From Kitasatospora arboriphila (GTDB lineage: Bacteria; Actinomycetota; Actinomycetes; Mycobacteriales; Mycobacteriaceae), in contig NZ_JNYV01000006.1 of assembly GCF_000717275.1 (NCBI RefSeq), forward strand, positions 62,001-126,000: a DNA stretch of 64,000 nt, in the 5' to 3' direction. Within the stretch, counting starts at the first letter, position 1, and the number at the start of each line of letters is the position of its first letter. The notes below the pieces were generated by a model that was not told the DNA's origin, ran no database searches, and saw only the letters and a list, made by a program, of their open reading frames with translations. Both the position numbers and the translations under genes were made by a program. Shown here piece by piece: positions 25,568 through 35,724 of the stretch.

Positions 25568-27172
25568 GTGTCCATTTCAGCAGATCAGCCCACCCCAGAC
25601 CGGCTCGACGTCGACGCCGTCACCACCACACCGCAGGCCTTGCGCCGAGCCGCGCAATTGTGGCCGGACGGTCTGGCGATCATCGACGACCAGTGGGGCG
25701 AGACGGTCGAACTGACCTGGTCCGACCTCCTCGCTGCCGTGCGCACTTTCGCGGCCGGCCTGATCGCGGAGGGCATCGAGGCCGGTGACCGGGTCGCCAT
25801 CTGGGCACCGAACAGCTTCCACTGGCCCATCGCCGCGCTCGGCGCCCATTTCGCCGGCGCCACCCTCGTCCCGCTCAACACCCGTTACACCGCGGCGGAG
25901 GCGCTGGAGATCGTCCAGCGCACCAAGGCCAGGGCGATCGTCGTGGTCGGCCATTTCCTCGGCACCGACCGGGTCGAGCAACTATGCGCAGAGGCGGGCG
26001 GTGACCTCGCTGCTGCATCCGACCTGGCCGTGGCCATCCGCGTACGACTCGAGGCCGATGACCATCGGGGTGCGGTCGCTGTCGACTGGAACGACTTCCT
26101 CTGTGCAGCAACCGACGAGGGCAGGGCCGAAGCCGACGACCGTGCATCTGCGGTCGCTCCCACCGACATCTCCGACGTGCTGTTCACCTCCGGGACCACC
26201 GGCAGGTCCAAGGGAGCCCTCGCCGAACATCAGCAGACGGTCGCCGGCGCTCGCGCATGGGCCACCAACGGGAAACTGGGGACCGACGACCGCTACCTGA
26301 TGGTCAATCCCTACTTCCACACCTTCGGCTACAAGGCCGGAATCCTCGTGTGCACCCTGATGGGCACCACGATGATCCCTCTGGCGGTGTACTCCACCGA
26401 TGCGGCGATGCGGCTGATCGAGCAACGCAAGGCCACCGTGTTCCCCGGCGCCCCGACCATCTTCCAGACCATCCTCGACGCTCCGCAGCGCCCCGAGTTC
26501 GACCTCTCGTCACTGCGGCTGGCAGTCACCGGCGCCGCGATCGTGCCCGTGGTGCTCGTCGAGCGGATGCAACGCGACCTCGGCATCGAGACCGTCATCA
26601 CCGCCTACGGCCTGACCGAGGCGAGCGGCTTCGTCACCACCTGCACACCCGACGACGACGATCAGACCGTGGCCAACACGTGCGGCCGCCCGTTCACGGG
26701 CATGGAGATCAAGCTCTCGGAGAACGGCGAGGTGCTGGCCCGCGGCAAGATGGTCATGCGCGGCTATCTCGACGACCCCAAGGCCACCGCAGAGGCGATC
26801 GACGCCGACGGCTGGCTACACACCGGCGACATCGGAACAATCGACGAGCGCGGAAATCTCTCCATCACGGACCGCCTGAAAGACATGTACATCAGCGGCG
26901 GATTCAATGTGTACCCCGCAGAAGTCGAGCAAGTTCTCGCCAGAATCGACGGGGTGGCCGAGGCTGCCGTCGTCGGTGTACCTGATGAGCGATTGGGAGA
27001 AGTGGGGCGCGCTTACCTCACGTTGTCACCGGGCGCGTCCGTTGACGAAAAGTCGGTCATCGAGTACTGCCGTCAGAAACTCGCGAACTTCAAGACTCCG
27101 CGTTCGGTCATCATCATCGACGAGTTCCCGCGCAATGCCGGCGGCAAGATCCTCAAGCGCGAACTGCACTGA
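25568..27172 (+). CDS. fadD3: FadD3, HIP CoA ligase
   Basis: A 534-aa adenylate-forming acyl-CoA ligase; FadD3 activates 3aH-4alpha(3'-propanoate)-7a-methylhexahydro-1,5-indanedione (HIP) and so starts ring C/D catabolism. Motifs: LFTSGTTGRSKGAL (ATP P-loop), TAYGLTEASG, the GWLHTGDIG aspartate block and the C-terminal catalytic lysine in PRNAGGKILKREL. The GTG at 25568 follows GGGAGGAATC. It diverges from fadE30 over two KstR2 boxes. Confidence 0.92.
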   Translation: MSISADQPTPDRLDVDAVTTTPQALRRAAQLWPDGLAIIDDQWGETVELTWSDLLAAVRTFAAGLIAEGIEAGDRVAIWAPNSFHWPIAALGAHFAGATLVPLNTRYTAAEALEIVQRTKARAIVVVGHFLGTDRVEQLCAEAGGDLAAASDLAVAIRVRLEADDHRGAVAVDWNDFLCAATDEGRAEADDRASAVAPTDISDVLFTSGTTGRSKGALAEHQQTVAGARAWATNGKLGTDDRYLMVNPYFHTFGYKAGILVCTLMGTTMIPLAVYSTDAAMRLIEQRKATVFPGAPTIFQTILDAPQRPEFDLSSLRLAVTGAAIVPVVLVERMQRDLGIETVITAYGLTEASGFVTTCTPDDDDQTVANTCGRPFTGMEIKLSENGEVLARGKMVMRGYLDDPKATAEAIDADGWLHTGDIGTIDERGNLSITDRLKDMYISGGFNVYPAEVEQVLARIDGVAEAAVVGVPDERLGEVGRAYLTLSPGASVDEKSVIEYCRQKLANFKTPRSVIIIDEFPRNAGGKILKRELH

Positions 27173-27360
27173 ACCCGGCCATGCCTGTCTTCGCGAGCTT
27201 TGTTCCGCTGATGAACAGTTTGTCTCACTTCGACTATCCGCAACTCGAAAGGGACAACGGTTTGTCACACAAGTTCACAAATGATCGCGACGGTCATGAA
27301 TGTTTTCGATTCTTTTCTGAATGCGCACTAATACAATTCGAAGACAACCACAGGAGAAAC
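27173..27360. other. AT-richer gap between fadD3 and the lsr2 terminator
   Basis: No convincing gene. The region is distinctly less GC-rich than its surroundings. It carries a TACAAT -10-like hexamer at 27332-27337 and an AGGAG followed by ATG right at the terminator (27353-27365). A short transcript ending at the 27361-27400 hairpin is conceivable; short open frames here have no family features. Confidence 0.4.
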
Positions 27361-27400
27361 AAATGACGGGCGGCCCGATTCCTCGGGCCGCCCGTCATTT
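27361..27400. terminator. Strong bidirectional terminator after lsr2
   Basis: An 18-bp perfect stem (27361-27378 with 27383-27400; arm core ATGACGGGCGGCCCGA) closes on a TTCC loop and is flanked by A and T runs on the two sides. It should stop lsr2 transcription coming from the right and any fadD3 read-through from the left. Confidence 0.85.
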
Positions 27401-27428
27401 TGACTACAGTTGTGGTCAGTTCAATGCG

Positions 27429-27761
27429 TCAGTGCGCCTCGTTGTACGCCTCGACGACATCCGCGGCAATACGCCCGCGCGATGACACCTGGTGGCCGTT
27501 ACGACGGGCCCAGTCGCGGATTGCCGCTGTTTGCTCGCGATCCACAGATGCCTTGGTGGCGATCCCTTTCGCGCGCTTACGGCCACTCACACGTCGAGCG
27601 TGCTCAGCCCATTTCGCCACGTCGTCACGCAGCTTGTCAGCGTTCTTGCTGGACAGGTCGATCTCGTAGGTGACGCCATCGACGCCGAACTCCACGGTCT
27701 CGTCCGCTGTCTTGCTGTCATCAACATCATCTACGAGTGTGACGGTTACCTTCTTAGCCAT
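27429..27761 (-). CDS. lsr2: Lsr2 nucleoid-associated protein
   Basis: A 110-aa H-NS-like xenogeneic silencer. The N-terminal dimerisation domain starts [23 protein letters not shown]. The C-terminal AT-hook-like DNA-binding domain holds [14 protein letters not shown], with the RGR at 95-97 that inserts into the minor groove of AT-rich DNA. ATG 27761 has GGAG 4 nt upstream; a longer in-frame extension has no homology. A short upstream frame overlaps the start (see 27754-27834). The order lysS-lsr2 is that of M. tuberculosis. Confidence 0.95.
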   Translation of the reverse strand: MAKKVTVTLVDDVDDSKTADETVEFGVDGVTYEIDLSSKNADKLRDDVAKWAEHARRVSGRKRAKGIATKASVDREQTAAIRDWARRNGHQVSSRGRIAADVVEAYNEAH

Positions 27762-27834
27762 AATGCTCCATTCTGATGGCTCCCGGATCCAACTTTGACA
27801 GTTCCGGCACACAACGCAAACGAACAATATTCAT
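27754..27834 (-). CDS. Possible 26-aa upstream ORF overlapping the lsr2 start
   Basis: In the lsr2 leader an ATG at 27834, with AGGCGG 5 nt upstream, opens a 26-codon frame beginning [14 protein letters not shown]. It ends at a TAA (27756-27754) lying 3 nt inside the lsr2 reading frame, so the two frames overlap by 8 nt. A TATGCT -10-like hexamer and a GGCCG/CGGCC hairpin precede it. It may couple or modulate lsr2 translation. Expression is unproven and no family is recognised. Confidence 0.35.
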   Translation of the reverse strand: MNIVRLRCVPELSKLDPGAIRMEHYG

Positions 27835-27910
27835 GGTGGCCGCCTATCGGCCGCCAGCATAGCGCGAATGAACCGTCAACGCTAATAAGAGGAAGTGTTT
27901 TCCAGTAACG

Positions 27911-29446
27911 TCATTGCTGCGGCTTGACGAGTGGAAAGAGGATGGTTTCGCGAATGCCGAGACCCGTCAGAGCCATCAGAAGTCGGTCAATGCCCATTCC
28001 GGTACCGGTCGTCGGCGGCATGCCCTGCTCCATGGCCGCAAGAAACTCTTCATCGAGCACCATTGCCTCATCATCACCGGCACGAGCCAAACGGGCCTGG
28101 TCGACGAACCGCTCCCGCTGAATCACCGGATCGACCAATTCGGAATAACCGGTTGCCAATTCGAACCCGCGGACATAGAGATCCCACTTTTCACTCACAC
28201 CCGGCTTGTCGCGGTGCTCACGCACCAGGGGTGATGTCTCGACCGGGAAATCGCGGACGAATACCGGCCCCGACAACCCGTCGCCCACCTGGTGTTCCCA
28301 GAGTTCCTCGACGAGCTTGCCGTGGCCGTAGCCCTTGCCTGCCGGGATCTCGAGCCCCACATCGGCGCTGATGGAGAGCAGTTTCTCGACCGTCGTGGCC
28401 GGGGTGATCTCCATCCCGAGCGATTCGGAGAGCGAGGGATACATCTCGACCGACTTCCATTCCCCGCTCAGATCGTTGATCGATCCGTCGGCCATCTCCG
28501 GGGTCAGTGTGCCGAGGGCAGCCATCGCCACTTCCTGGATCACCTCACGTGTCATCGTCGCCGAATCGTCGTAGGTGCCGTACGCCTGGTACGTCTCCAG
28601 CATCGCGAACTCGGGCGAATGGGTGCTGTCGGCGCCCTCGTTGCGGAAGTTGCGGTTGATCTCGAAGACCCGCTCGATACCGCCGACCACAGCCCGCTTG
28701 AGGAACAGCTCCGGGGCGATGCGCAAGTAGAGGTCGATGTCGAGGGCGTTGGAATGGGTGACGAACGGCCTCGCGGCCGCACCACCGTGCAGCGTCTGCA
28801 GCATCGGTGTCTCGATCTCCAGGAATCCCCGCCGCTCCAGCGCCGCGCGCAGTTCCCGCAGGACCGCGACGCGTGTTCGCGCCATCTCGCGGGCCTGGGG
28901 CCGCACGATGAGGTCGACGTACCGCTGGCGGACACGCGTTTCCTCGTTCATCTCCTTGTGCGCCACCGGAAGTGGGCGCAGCGCCTTGCTCGCCATCTGC
29001 CACGTGTCGGCGAGCACGCTCAATTCTCCGCGGCGCGAGCTGATCACCTCGCCGTGTACGAAGACGAAGTCACCGAGGTCCACGTCAGACTTCCAGGCGG
29101 CCAGCGACTCCTCACCCACGCCGTTCAAGCTGATCATGGCCTGCAGCTGCGTGCCATCGCCTTCCTGCAGTGTTGCGAAGCACAGCTTCCCGGTGTTGCG
29201 GATGAAGATCACCCGGCCGGCGATGCCGACGACCTCACCTGTCTGGGTGTCGGGCTCGAGGTCTGGGTATTTTGCGCGGAGCTCGGCCAGTGAATGGGTG
29301 CGCGGAACCGACACGGGATAGGCCTGACCACCCTCGGCGAGGATGCGATCGCGCTTCTCGCGCCGAACTCGCAACTGCTCCGGGGTCTGGTCTTCGGTGT
29401 TGTCGACTGCTGCATTTTTCCGGCCTTGGCCACGGGCTTCATTCAC
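27911..29446 (-). CDS. lysS: Lysyl-tRNA synthetase, class II
   Basis: A 511-aa class II LysRS that charges tRNA-Lys. The OB-fold anticodon domain includes [27 protein letters not shown]. Class II motif 2 is [24 protein letters not shown] and motif 3 is [15 protein letters not shown]. The GTG at 29446 (AGGG 8 nt upstream) gives the family length; an ATG at 29482 is the alternative, and longer frames are not supported. It reads toward lsr2. Confidence 0.93.
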   Translation of the reverse strand: MNEARGQGRKNAAVDNTEDQTPEQLRVRREKRDRILAEGGQAYPVSVPRTHSLAELRAKYPDLEPDTQTGEVVGIAGRVIFIRNTGKLCFATLQEGDGTQLQAMISLNGVGEESLAAWKSDVDLGDFVFVHGEVISSRRGELSVLADTWQMASKALRPLPVAHKEMNEETRVRQRYVDLIVRPQAREMARTRVAVLRELRAALERRGFLEIETPMLQTLHGGAAARPFVTHSNALDIDLYLRIAPELFLKRAVVGGIERVFEINRNFRNEGADSTHSPEFAMLETYQAYGTYDDSATMTREVIQEVAMAALGTLTPEMADGSINDLSGEWKSVEMYPSLSESLGMEITPATTVEKLLSISADVGLEIPAGKGYGHGKLVEELWEHQVGDGLSGPVFVRDFPVETSPLVREHRDKPGVSEKWDLYVRGFELATGYSELVDPVIQRERFVDQARLARAGDDEAMVLDEEFLAAMEQGMPPTTGTGMGIDRLLMALTGLGIRETILFPLVKPQQ

Positions 29447-29511
29447 GCCAACGACCCTAGCGGCCGAACCTGGGTTGGCCATATTCGACGGGTCGCCAGG
29501 TCGGCGCGTGA

Positions 29512-29952
29512 TCAGTGCGCGGAGAACATGCTCCACTCGCGCTCGGTGTGACCGGCGACCGGCCGCCGGTCGGCCGAATGGGCGAGCGCCATCTGGCCAC
29601 CGGCAACAAACCGGGCGCCGGGCACCCCCGCGGCCTGCAGGTGCCAGGTGAGCATCTCGGCGTCGTGACCGTCCGCCCCGATGAGAAGCCAACGGCTGGA
29701 GGCGTCAGCGCAACGCAGCGTCTCCCTCGAGCCCGGGATCAGGCGGTCGAGGATTTGATCGGCGGGAATTGCCAACGCGCCGAGGACGATTCCGTCCCGA
29801 TCACGTTCCTGCTGGCTACGGATGTCGATGGCCACAGCACCGCTGCGGAGCAGGGAATCGACGTCGTGCGCCGCGACAGACAGCGGAGCAACGGGGTATG
29901 CCGACGTGGGCCGACTGGACAGAGAAGGTGCGGGTGCGGTGAGCACAGACAT
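29512..29952 (-). CDS. Rhodanese-like domain protein lacking the catalytic cysteine
   Basis: A 146-aa single rhodanese-homology domain: [27 protein letters not shown] for the CH2A-type strand, then [23 protein letters not shown] where active enzymes have CRxGxR. The nucleophilic cysteine is absent, so it is probably a binding or regulatory domain rather than a sulfurtransferase. ATG 29952 is tentative; the frame stays open to 30039 through a segment containing CCR, which may be leader sequence. No counterpart is evident next to lysS in M. tuberculosis. Confidence 0.7.
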   Translation of the reverse strand: MSVLTAPAPSLSSRPTSAYPVAPLSVAAHDVDSLLRSGAVAIDIRSQQERDRDGIVLGALAIPADQILDRLIPGSRETLRCADASSRWLLIGADGHDAEMLTWHLQAAGVPGARFVAGGQMALAHSADRRPVAGHTEREWSMFSAH

Positions 29953-30122
29953 GGCTGGTGCTTTCGTGAATGATCGGCAGCAGATCGGCCGAAGAACGGG
30001 CGTAGGGGTCATCAAGAGGCGTTTCAGCCCCGACAACACTCCTGACAGCTCCGCGTGATCACGGTGGAGATTGTGCCACAGCGATCACGATTGCACCACC
30101 GTCACCCGACCGCGGCAACACC

Positions 30123-30947
30123 TCAGTCCGGACGCGAGCCCGCCGAACGCCCCTTTGCCCGGACATCGCGCTGCCGCTCGTACACCAGCCGCAACCCGTC
30201 GAGCGTCAGAGTGGGCTCGTGGTGCTGCAACGTCACACACTCGTCGAAGACCAGCGGGGCGAGGTAGCCGGTGGCGATCACCGCGATGTCGTCGCCGTCG
30301 AAACCCGACACTTCACGCCGTACCCGGGACACGAGCCCGTCCACCTGACCTGCGAATCCGTAGAGGATGCCCGACTGCAGTGCTTCGACGGTGTTCTTTC
30401 CCACCACCGAGCGCGGCGGCAACAACTCGACCTTGCGTAGCGTCACCGTCCGGACGGCGAGGGCCTCGACCGCCAGATCGATGCCAGGGGCGATCGCCCC
30501 ACCGAGGAACTCGCCTTTCGCCGACACCACGTCGACGAGGGTCGTGGTTCCGAAATCGACCACGATGCAGCCGCGACCGTAGGCAGAGTAGGCAGCGAGC
30601 GCATTGGCGACGCGGTCGGTCCCGACCTCTTTGGGGTTGTCGACCAACAGCGGAACCCCGGTTCGCACACCGGGTTCGAGTAGCACGTGCGGTCCGGCCC
30701 CGAAGTACTTCCCGACCATCACCCGCATCTCGCGCAGCAGAGACGGCACCGTCGACAGCCCGACAACGGCCGTGACCTGTTCCACGTCCGGCCCCAGCAG
30801 GCCACGGATGGTCAGCGCCAGCTCGTCGGCGGTCATGCGCGACTCGGTCCTCATCCGCCAGTCGCGCACCAGCCGCGAATTGGTCCCGATGCCGGCATAG
30901 ACACCGAGGTGGATGTTCGTGTTGCCGACGTCCAGCGCGAGCAACAT
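30123..30947 (-). CDS. coaX: Type III pantothenate kinase
   Basis: A 274-aa CoaX, which phosphorylates pantothenate as the first step of CoA synthesis. The ATP-binding opening MLLALDVGNTNIHLGVY, the GADRxAN-type segment (GTDRVANALAAYS) and the ASKHA DFGTTTLVDVVS motif are visible. The ATG lies 1 nt from the panD stop, in the run panC-panD-coaX. Confidence 0.93.
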   Translation of the reverse strand: MLLALDVGNTNIHLGVYAGIGTNSRLVRDWRMRTESRMTADELALTIRGLLGPDVEQVTAVVGLSTVPSLLREMRVMVGKYFGAGPHVLLEPGVRTGVPLLVDNPKEVGTDRVANALAAYSAYGRGCIVVDFGTTTLVDVVSAKGEFLGGAIAPGIDLAVEALAVRTVTLRKVELLPPRSVVGKNTVEALQSGILYGFAGQVDGLVSRVRREVSGFDGDDIAVIATGYLAPLVFDECVTLQHHEPTLTLDGLRLVYERQRDVRAKGRSAGSRPD

Positions 30948-30948
30948 G

Positions 30949-31380
30949 TCAGGCGGGGGTGCTCGACAGCACCGGGTGGCGGGGGTCGAGCAGATCCGAG
31001 CCTTCCGGTGCGTGTGCCGGGTCGGCACCCTGTTCGACGATGCGGTTCGATTCGTCGACGAACACCACCTTGGGCTGATACTCGAGGATCTCGCGGTCAT
31101 CGAGTCCGCCGTAGGCCATCAGGATGACAAGGTCGCCCGGGTGCACCAGATGTGCTGCGGCGCCGTTGATACCGATGATCCCGGACCCACGGGGACCCGA
31201 GATCGCGTAGGTGACCAACCGGGCGCCGTTGTTGATGTCGACGATGGTCACCTGCTCACCCTCGAGCAGACCGGCGGCGTCGAGCAGGTCCTGGTCGACC
31301 GTGACCGATCCGACGTAGTGCAGATCGGCCTGGGTCACCGTGGCGCGGTGGATCTTCGAGGTCATCATGGTGCGGATCAT
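30949..31380 (-). CDS. panD: Aspartate 1-decarboxylase proenzyme
   Basis: A 143-aa PanD that makes beta-alanine from aspartate. It self-cleaves at Gly-Ser in [10 protein letters not shown] (G24-S25) to form the pyruvoyl group. The body [21 protein letters not shown] is canonical, and a Pro/Ala/Asp-rich tail of about 25 residues follows, as in mycobacterial PanD. The ATG overlaps the panC stop (ATGA). Confidence 0.95.
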   Translation of the reverse strand: MIRTMMTSKIHRATVTQADLHYVGSVTVDQDLLDAAGLLEGEQVTIVDINNGARLVTYAISGPRGSGIIGINGAAAHLVHPGDLVILMAYGGLDDREILEYQPKVVFVDESNRIVEQGADPAHAPEGSDLLDPRHPVLSSTPA

Positions 31381-32294
31381 GCTGGGTTCTCTCCTCTTTC
31401 GACGAAACCGGTGCCGATCGCGACACCCACGTTGTCAATGAGCCGGGTGGAGCCGATTCGCGCGGCGACGAGCAGCCTGCCGTCGCCGCGGGCCGGCGGT
31501 TCCTCGAGGTTCGGGCCGCGCAGTTCGAGGTAGTCGACCGAGACGTCCGGGTGCAGGTCGAAAACGCCGCGGGCCGCGTCGAGGATGGCCTGCTCTCCCC
31601 CGGCGGCCGCATAGGCGCCCGCGATCAGCGCTGCCGACAGGGTCGTCGCCAGCTCACGCTGAGCCGGATCGAGGTACCGATTGCGCGACGACATGGCCAA
31701 TCCGTCTGCTTCGCGCACGGTGGGAACGCCGACGATCTGTACGTCGAGGTTCAGGTCGGTGACCATCTGCCGGATCAACACCAATTGCTGGTAATCCTTC
31801 TCCCCGAAGTAGGCCTCCATCGGCGCGGCAATGTTCAGCAACTTGAGCACCACGGTCAGCATGCCTGCGAAATGCGTTGGCCGAGAAGCACCTTCGAGCT
31901 CTCCACCGAGCGGTCCCGGGTGCACGGTGGTGCGCGGTCCCGTCGGATACATGTCGGAGACCTTCGGGGCGAAGACCAATTCGACGCCGGCCGCCCGCAG
32001 GAGATCGCAGTCCTCATCGAATGTCCGGGGGTAGGCGTCGAGGTCTTCACCCGCGGCGAACTGCAACGGGTTGACGAAAATGGACGCGATCACCACCGCG
32101 TCGCCCTTGCGCTTGGCGGCACGGACCAGTTCGAGATGGCCTGCGTGCAGCGCGCCCATGGTGGGAACCAGCACCACCCGCTTACCCGTCGAACGCAGGG
32201 CACGGCTGACCTTGTTCAGCAGCACTGGATCACGATGGACCGTCAATTGCCCAGCGGTGAAAGGTTTCTGGCCCGTGAGGTCACCAGTGGTCAT
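31377..32294 (-). CDS. panC: Pantothenate synthetase
   Basis: A 305-aa enzyme joining pantoate and beta-alanine with ATP. The HIGH-type motif is in [27 protein letters not shown] and [17 protein letters not shown] are the other conserved blocks. The ATG overlaps the stop of the DUF2520 gene (ATGA). Confidence 0.95.
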   Translation of the reverse strand: MTTGDLTGQKPFTAGQLTVHRDPVLLNKVSRALRSTGKRVVLVPTMGALHAGHLELVRAAKRKGDAVVIASIFVNPLQFAAGEDLDAYPRTFDEDCDLLRAAGVELVFAPKVSDMYPTGPRTTVHPGPLGGELEGASRPTHFAGMLTVVLKLLNIAAPMEAYFGEKDYQQLVLIRQMVTDLNLDVQIVGVPTVREADGLAMSSRNRYLDPAQRELATTLSAALIAGAYAAAGGEQAILDAARGVFDLHPDVSVDYLELRGPNLEEPPARGDGRLLVAARIGSTRLIDNVGVAIGTGFVERGENPA

Positions 32295-33214
32295 CGATGT
32301 TCGTCCCGTCTGCTGTCATTTCCCAAGTCGTCGTCCCTGAGTAACTCGACCAGGTCCTTTGGTGGATCGGTGTACGTGGCGGCGCGGCGGGCGAGCGCAC
32401 GATATCCCTCGGCGATGCCCGGATCAGCGGCCGTCAGCGCCTGCAGATGCCGGGCCACCGCCGCCGCGTCGCCGCGAGCCACCGGGCCGGTCAACGCCTT
32501 CGGGCCGATTTGCAGACTGTTGTCGAGCGCCGCGGTGAGCAGGGGCCCCAGGATCCGTTCCGGCCGTACGTCTTGGCCGTCGACCACCTTGCGCAGCGCT
32601 GCCACGGCGTCACACACAAGCGCGACAAGATGATTCGCACCATGAGCCAGGGCAGCGTGATAGAGGGTGCGGTCTTTCTCGTCGATGCGGACCGGTTCGG
32701 CGCCCATCTCCAGTACCAGCGATTGTCCGATGGCCAGACCCACCTCGTCCGCGGCAGTGACACCGAAGCAGCAGTTGCGGATCCGGTCCGTGTCCTCTTC
32801 CGTCCCGATGAACGTCATGGCCGGATGCAACGCCAGCGGGAGCGCTCCGATGTCGGTGAGCGGATCGAGCACGCGTACACCGTGTGCGCCCGCGGTGTGG
32901 GCGACGATGGTTCCCGGCCGCACCGATCCCGACTCCGCCAGATCGGAGATGACAGACGCCAATCGGTCGTCCGGGACCGCGATGACAAGGAGCTCGCACT
33001 GTGAGGCGACGTCGGCCACGGCGCGGATCTCGGACTCGGGGAGCCGCTGTGCCGCACGTGCGCGCGAGGCCGGGGACGATGCGGCGACGGCGCCGACCAC
33101 GTGTTCGGCACGTTCGAGGGCCTGACCGATGGTGGTTCCCACTCGACCCGCCGACACGATGCCCACCGTCAGGCGGGCAGGCGCGGGCCAATTGGTAATC
33201 CCCGTCGAGGTCAC
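32291..33214 (-). CDS. Rossmann/DUF2520 protein in the pantothenate operon (Rv3603c-like)
   Basis: A 307-aa protein with an N-terminal NAD(P)-type Rossmann fold ([29 protein letters not shown]) and a C-terminal all-helical DUF2520 domain ([17 protein letters not shown]). This two-domain plan resembles ketopantoate reductases and F420-NADP reductases. It overlaps panC by 4 nt. A redox role in pantoate formation is a reasonable inference from context but not shown. GTG 33214 follows GGAGGACGAC. Confidence 0.85.
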   Translation of the reverse strand: MTSTGITNWPAPARLTVGIVSAGRVGTTIGQALERAEHVVGAVAASSPASRARAAQRLPESEIRAVADVASQCELLVIAVPDDRLASVISDLAESGSVRPGTIVAHTAGAHGVRVLDPLTDIGALPLALHPAMTFIGTEEDTDRIRNCCFGVTAADEVGLAIGQSLVLEMGAEPVRIDEKDRTLYHAALAHGANHLVALVCDAVAALRKVVDGQDVRPERILGPLLTAALDNSLQIGPKALTGPVARGDAAAVARHLQALTAADPGIAEGYRALARRAATYTDPPKDLVELLRDDDLGNDSRRDEHR

Positions 33215-33384
33215 CGTCGTCCTCCATTCGTTCCAGTCCCTCTGACTTCTCCCCTGGCCGATGAGTCGAACGCGGCTGGGGATGTGTCAGGCACGGGTAC
33301 CAGACGTCTCGCAGCGAGAATAGAACCAGGCGGACACATATTGCCAATGCCTGTGATCGGGCTCACCCGATCAGACGTCGGCGA

Positions 33385-34566
33385 TCAGCTACGCCGGCGG
33401 CGGCGTCCACCGGCAGGTGCCGATGATTCGAATCGGGTGAGCAACTCCGAGACCGACCGTCCGGACGCATGTGCACCTGGATGGTCCGCGGACTGCTCGC
33501 CGCCATCGGCCAGCAGCGCGTTGGGGATGCCACCTTCCGCGGGTACAGCCACCTCCCACTCGTCGGTGGGGGTTTCGTCCACGAACGGCCCGGGGGCCGA
33601 CGGCTCGACCTGCGCCTCGGGCGTTCCGTCCGCCTCCTCAGCACGCTTTTCGTGCGCGCCGGCCACCTGCGGCTCAGCGGTACGGGCCACGTCCCCGGTC
33701 GCGACGACCTCCGGTGCTGCGTCATCGGCGCGACGCCGGCTACCCGCATGGCGTCCGGACGGTGTCTGCGCGTTGGTGGTGTCGCCGGGGTGGTCCGACG
33801 TCACCGCGTCCTGCTCACCGGCGTCGGACGAGTCTTCGGTGTCGGTCGCGTCGTCTGCCGGTGTTTCGGCAGGCTCCACGGGCACCGGATCCTCGTCGGA
33901 CACCACCGGGATGACCTGGGTGCTCTCGTTCGGGTTGTCGTCGCGCCGGCGATCAGCCGGGGGTGCCGTGGACGCAAAGTCGCGTTCGGCCACGGTTCCG
34001 TCATCCGGGACCAGCGGCGCCGGCGGGAAATGCTGCTCGACGAAGCCGGCCGGGGCGTACGGATTGCCCGCCCCCTCATGACGGTTCGCGCGGTTCTCGA
34101 GTTCCGGCAGACGTTCACGGACCAGGGCGATCCGTTCGTCCGGGAGCTCCCCGAGCAGCTGCTCGAGGCTCGACCGCAAGGACTGCAGCTCCGCCTTGAG
34201 CGCGGACAGTTCCTCACCCGACTGTTCGCCGATCTCCTTGCGAACCTGTGTCTCGACGCCCAGTTCGTACTGACGTCGAGCAGAGATCTCACGCTCGAGC
34301 TGCAATTCGTAGACCAGTCGGAGGTCACGGGCCTTCGCGTCCGCGGAATCGGCCTGCCGGCGATACTTCGTCACCAGGATGGCGCCGATGACAGCGGCCC
34401 ACAACGCGGTGATGACGGCCAGCGAGGCGGCGATGCTCATCTCCGAGGTGAAGATCATGAAGATGCTGGAGCCGAGCGCACACAACAGCAGCACACCGAG
34501 TAACCACTGACCAGGACCACGGCGGGCTCTTCTGGCATCAGCCGATCGGCCGGCAGAGGTGGTCAT
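33385..34566 (-). CDS. DUF6779-type membrane protein with coiled coil and acidic tail (Rv3604c-like)
   Basis: A 393-aa protein. Two hydrophobic helices near the N-terminus (WLLGVLLLCALGSSIFMIF and AASLAVITALWAAVIGAILV) are followed by a charged coiled-coil region (about 70-155, ELQLEREISARRQYELGV...). A long disordered Pro/Asp/Glu/Thr-rich tail ends in a conserved SVSELLTRFESS and GGRRRRRS. Function unknown; the architecture and position between the DUF2520 and DUF3180 genes match Rv3604c. It probably anchors or scaffolds at the membrane. Confidence 0.8.
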   Translation of the reverse strand: MTTSAGRSADARRARRGPGQWLLGVLLLCALGSSIFMIFTSEMSIAASLAVITALWAAVIGAILVTKYRRQADSADAKARDLRLVYELQLEREISARRQYELGVETQVRKEIGEQSGEELSALKAELQSLRSSLEQLLGELPDERIALVRERLPELENRANRHEGAGNPYAPAGFVEQHFPPAPLVPDDGTVAERDFASTAPPADRRRDDNPNESTQVIPVVSDEDPVPVEPAETPADDATDTEDSSDAGEQDAVTSDHPGDTTNAQTPSGRHAGSRRRADDAAPEVVATGDVARTAEPQVAGAHEKRAEEADGTPEAQVEPSAPGPFVDETPTDEWEVAVPAEGGIPNALLADGGEQSADHPGAHASGRSVSELLTRFESSAPAGGRRRRRS

Positions 34567-34678
34567 GGTGGCAAACTTACCTGCCCGACTGTGTCGCGTT
34601 TGCCATCTGGTGCGGCAAGTCCAGTTATCGATTGTGTTTGTCGAGAGATCCGCACATCTCGCGAGATGCCGCGGCTAC

Positions 34679-35185
34679 TCAGGTGGCCAGGTCGTCCGAG
34701 GGATCGTCCGGCGTGCGGCAGCAGTACTCGAGCCAGAGTGCCGCACCGACAAGCAGCACGCCACCGATCAGGCCGACGATCGTGCCCGGGCGATCATGAT
34801 CTGCCGCCGCGAGATCGTCTTGCCGGGTGAGCAGATACCCCAGCGTTCCGGTCCACACGCCGACGGCGAGAGCACCGAGAATGGCCGAGGCCTTGGCCAG
34901 CGCCAGCACGCGCGCCGCCGTGATCGGATGCAATTGGCCGCTGTGCGAGCCGATTTCCCGGTCATTGACCCGGGCACGCACCACAAACGCGATGACAACT
35001 TCAAGTGCGGCAAGCACATACAGCACGATGCCGGCCAACAGGGGCAGCGGCGGCAGCGATCCGTAGCTGACCCGGACCACCAGGAACACCACAACGGCCG
35101 CCACAACCGCGAGCATGGCGAGATCCCGGATACGGGTGGGGCCCATCGCGTTGTCGCTGCCGGGATCGGGCTTGCGGCTCGTCAC
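34679..35185 (-). CDS. DUF3180 membrane protein (Rv3605c-like)
   Basis: A 168-aa protein with four predicted membrane helices (including [20 protein letters not shown] and [20 protein letters not shown]). Function unknown; it is conserved directly after folK in Mycobacteriales. The GTG at 35185 overlaps the folK stop (GTGA), the decisive reason for this start. Confidence 0.85.
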   Translation of the reverse strand: MTSRKPDPGSDNAMGPTRIRDLAMLAVVAAVVVFLVVRVSYGSLPPLPLLAGIVLYVLAALEVVIAFVVRARVNDREIGSHSGQLHPITAARVLALAKASAILGALAVGVWTGTLGYLLTRQDDLAAADHDRPGTIVGLIGGVLLVGAALWLEYCCRTPDDPSDDLAT

Positions 35186-35724
35186 GTGTGTTTCCCTGCT
35201 TCGGTACCGGCGATGGTCAGCGTGTGTTCGGTGAGTCGAACCCCGTCGCGGTCGGCCGGTGTCAAAGCGGCCAGCAGATCCGACACCGGAACGTCGGAAC
35301 CGCGATGACGGAGCACCGCTCCGGGATCGGCGTCCAGCCAGGGAATCAGGACAAATGCCCGCTCGGCCGCACGCGGGTGGGGCAAGGTCAGCACCGGATC
35401 CGTCGACTCGACAATCACCCCGTCGTCCGACACCGAGATCACGTCGACATCGAGAGTTCGTGGCCCCCACCTCTGGTCGCGCACCCGCCTCGCCTCGTTC
35501 TCGAGATGCTGACCCACCTCCAGCCAATCGCGTGCGGTCCGGGCGTCATCGTCGACCAGCAGGGTCGCGTTCAGGAAATCCTGCTGCTCCACCCCACCCC
35601 ACGGTTCGGTGGCGTAGACCCGTGAGGCCGCCACCACCCGGCCACCGAGACCGTCGCAGACCGACTGCAGATGGGCGAGCCGGTCCCCGATGTTGGAGCC
35701 TATCGAGAGCACCGCACTGCTCAC
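35182..35724 (-). CDS. folK: 6-hydroxymethyl-7,8-dihydropterin pyrophosphokinase
   Basis: A 180-aa HPPK, which transfers pyrophosphate from ATP to 6-hydroxymethyl-dihydropterin. [36 protein letters not shown] and the [12 protein letters not shown] metal-binding motif are diagnostic. GTG start overlapping the folB stop (GTGA). Confidence 0.95.
   Translation of the reverse strand: MSSAVLSIGSNIGDRLAHLQSVCDGLGGRVVAASRVYATEPWGGVEQQDFLNATLLVDDDARTARDWLEVGQHLENEARRVRDQRWGPRTLDVDVISVSDDGVIVESTDPVLTLPHPRAAERAFVLIPWLDADPGAVLRHRGSDVPVSDLLAALTPADRDGVRLTEHTLTIAGTEAGKHT

Noticed and set aside
27363..27485. Small 40-codon frame starting at the AGGAG-ATG by the lsr2 terminator
   Set aside because: Its first codons are the terminator stem itself and the rest is antisense to the lsr2 3' end; no protein feature is visible.
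29447..29692. Extended LysRS N-terminus
   Set aside because: The extension is arginine-rich, antisense to the neighbouring rhodanese coding region and not seen in class II LysRS.
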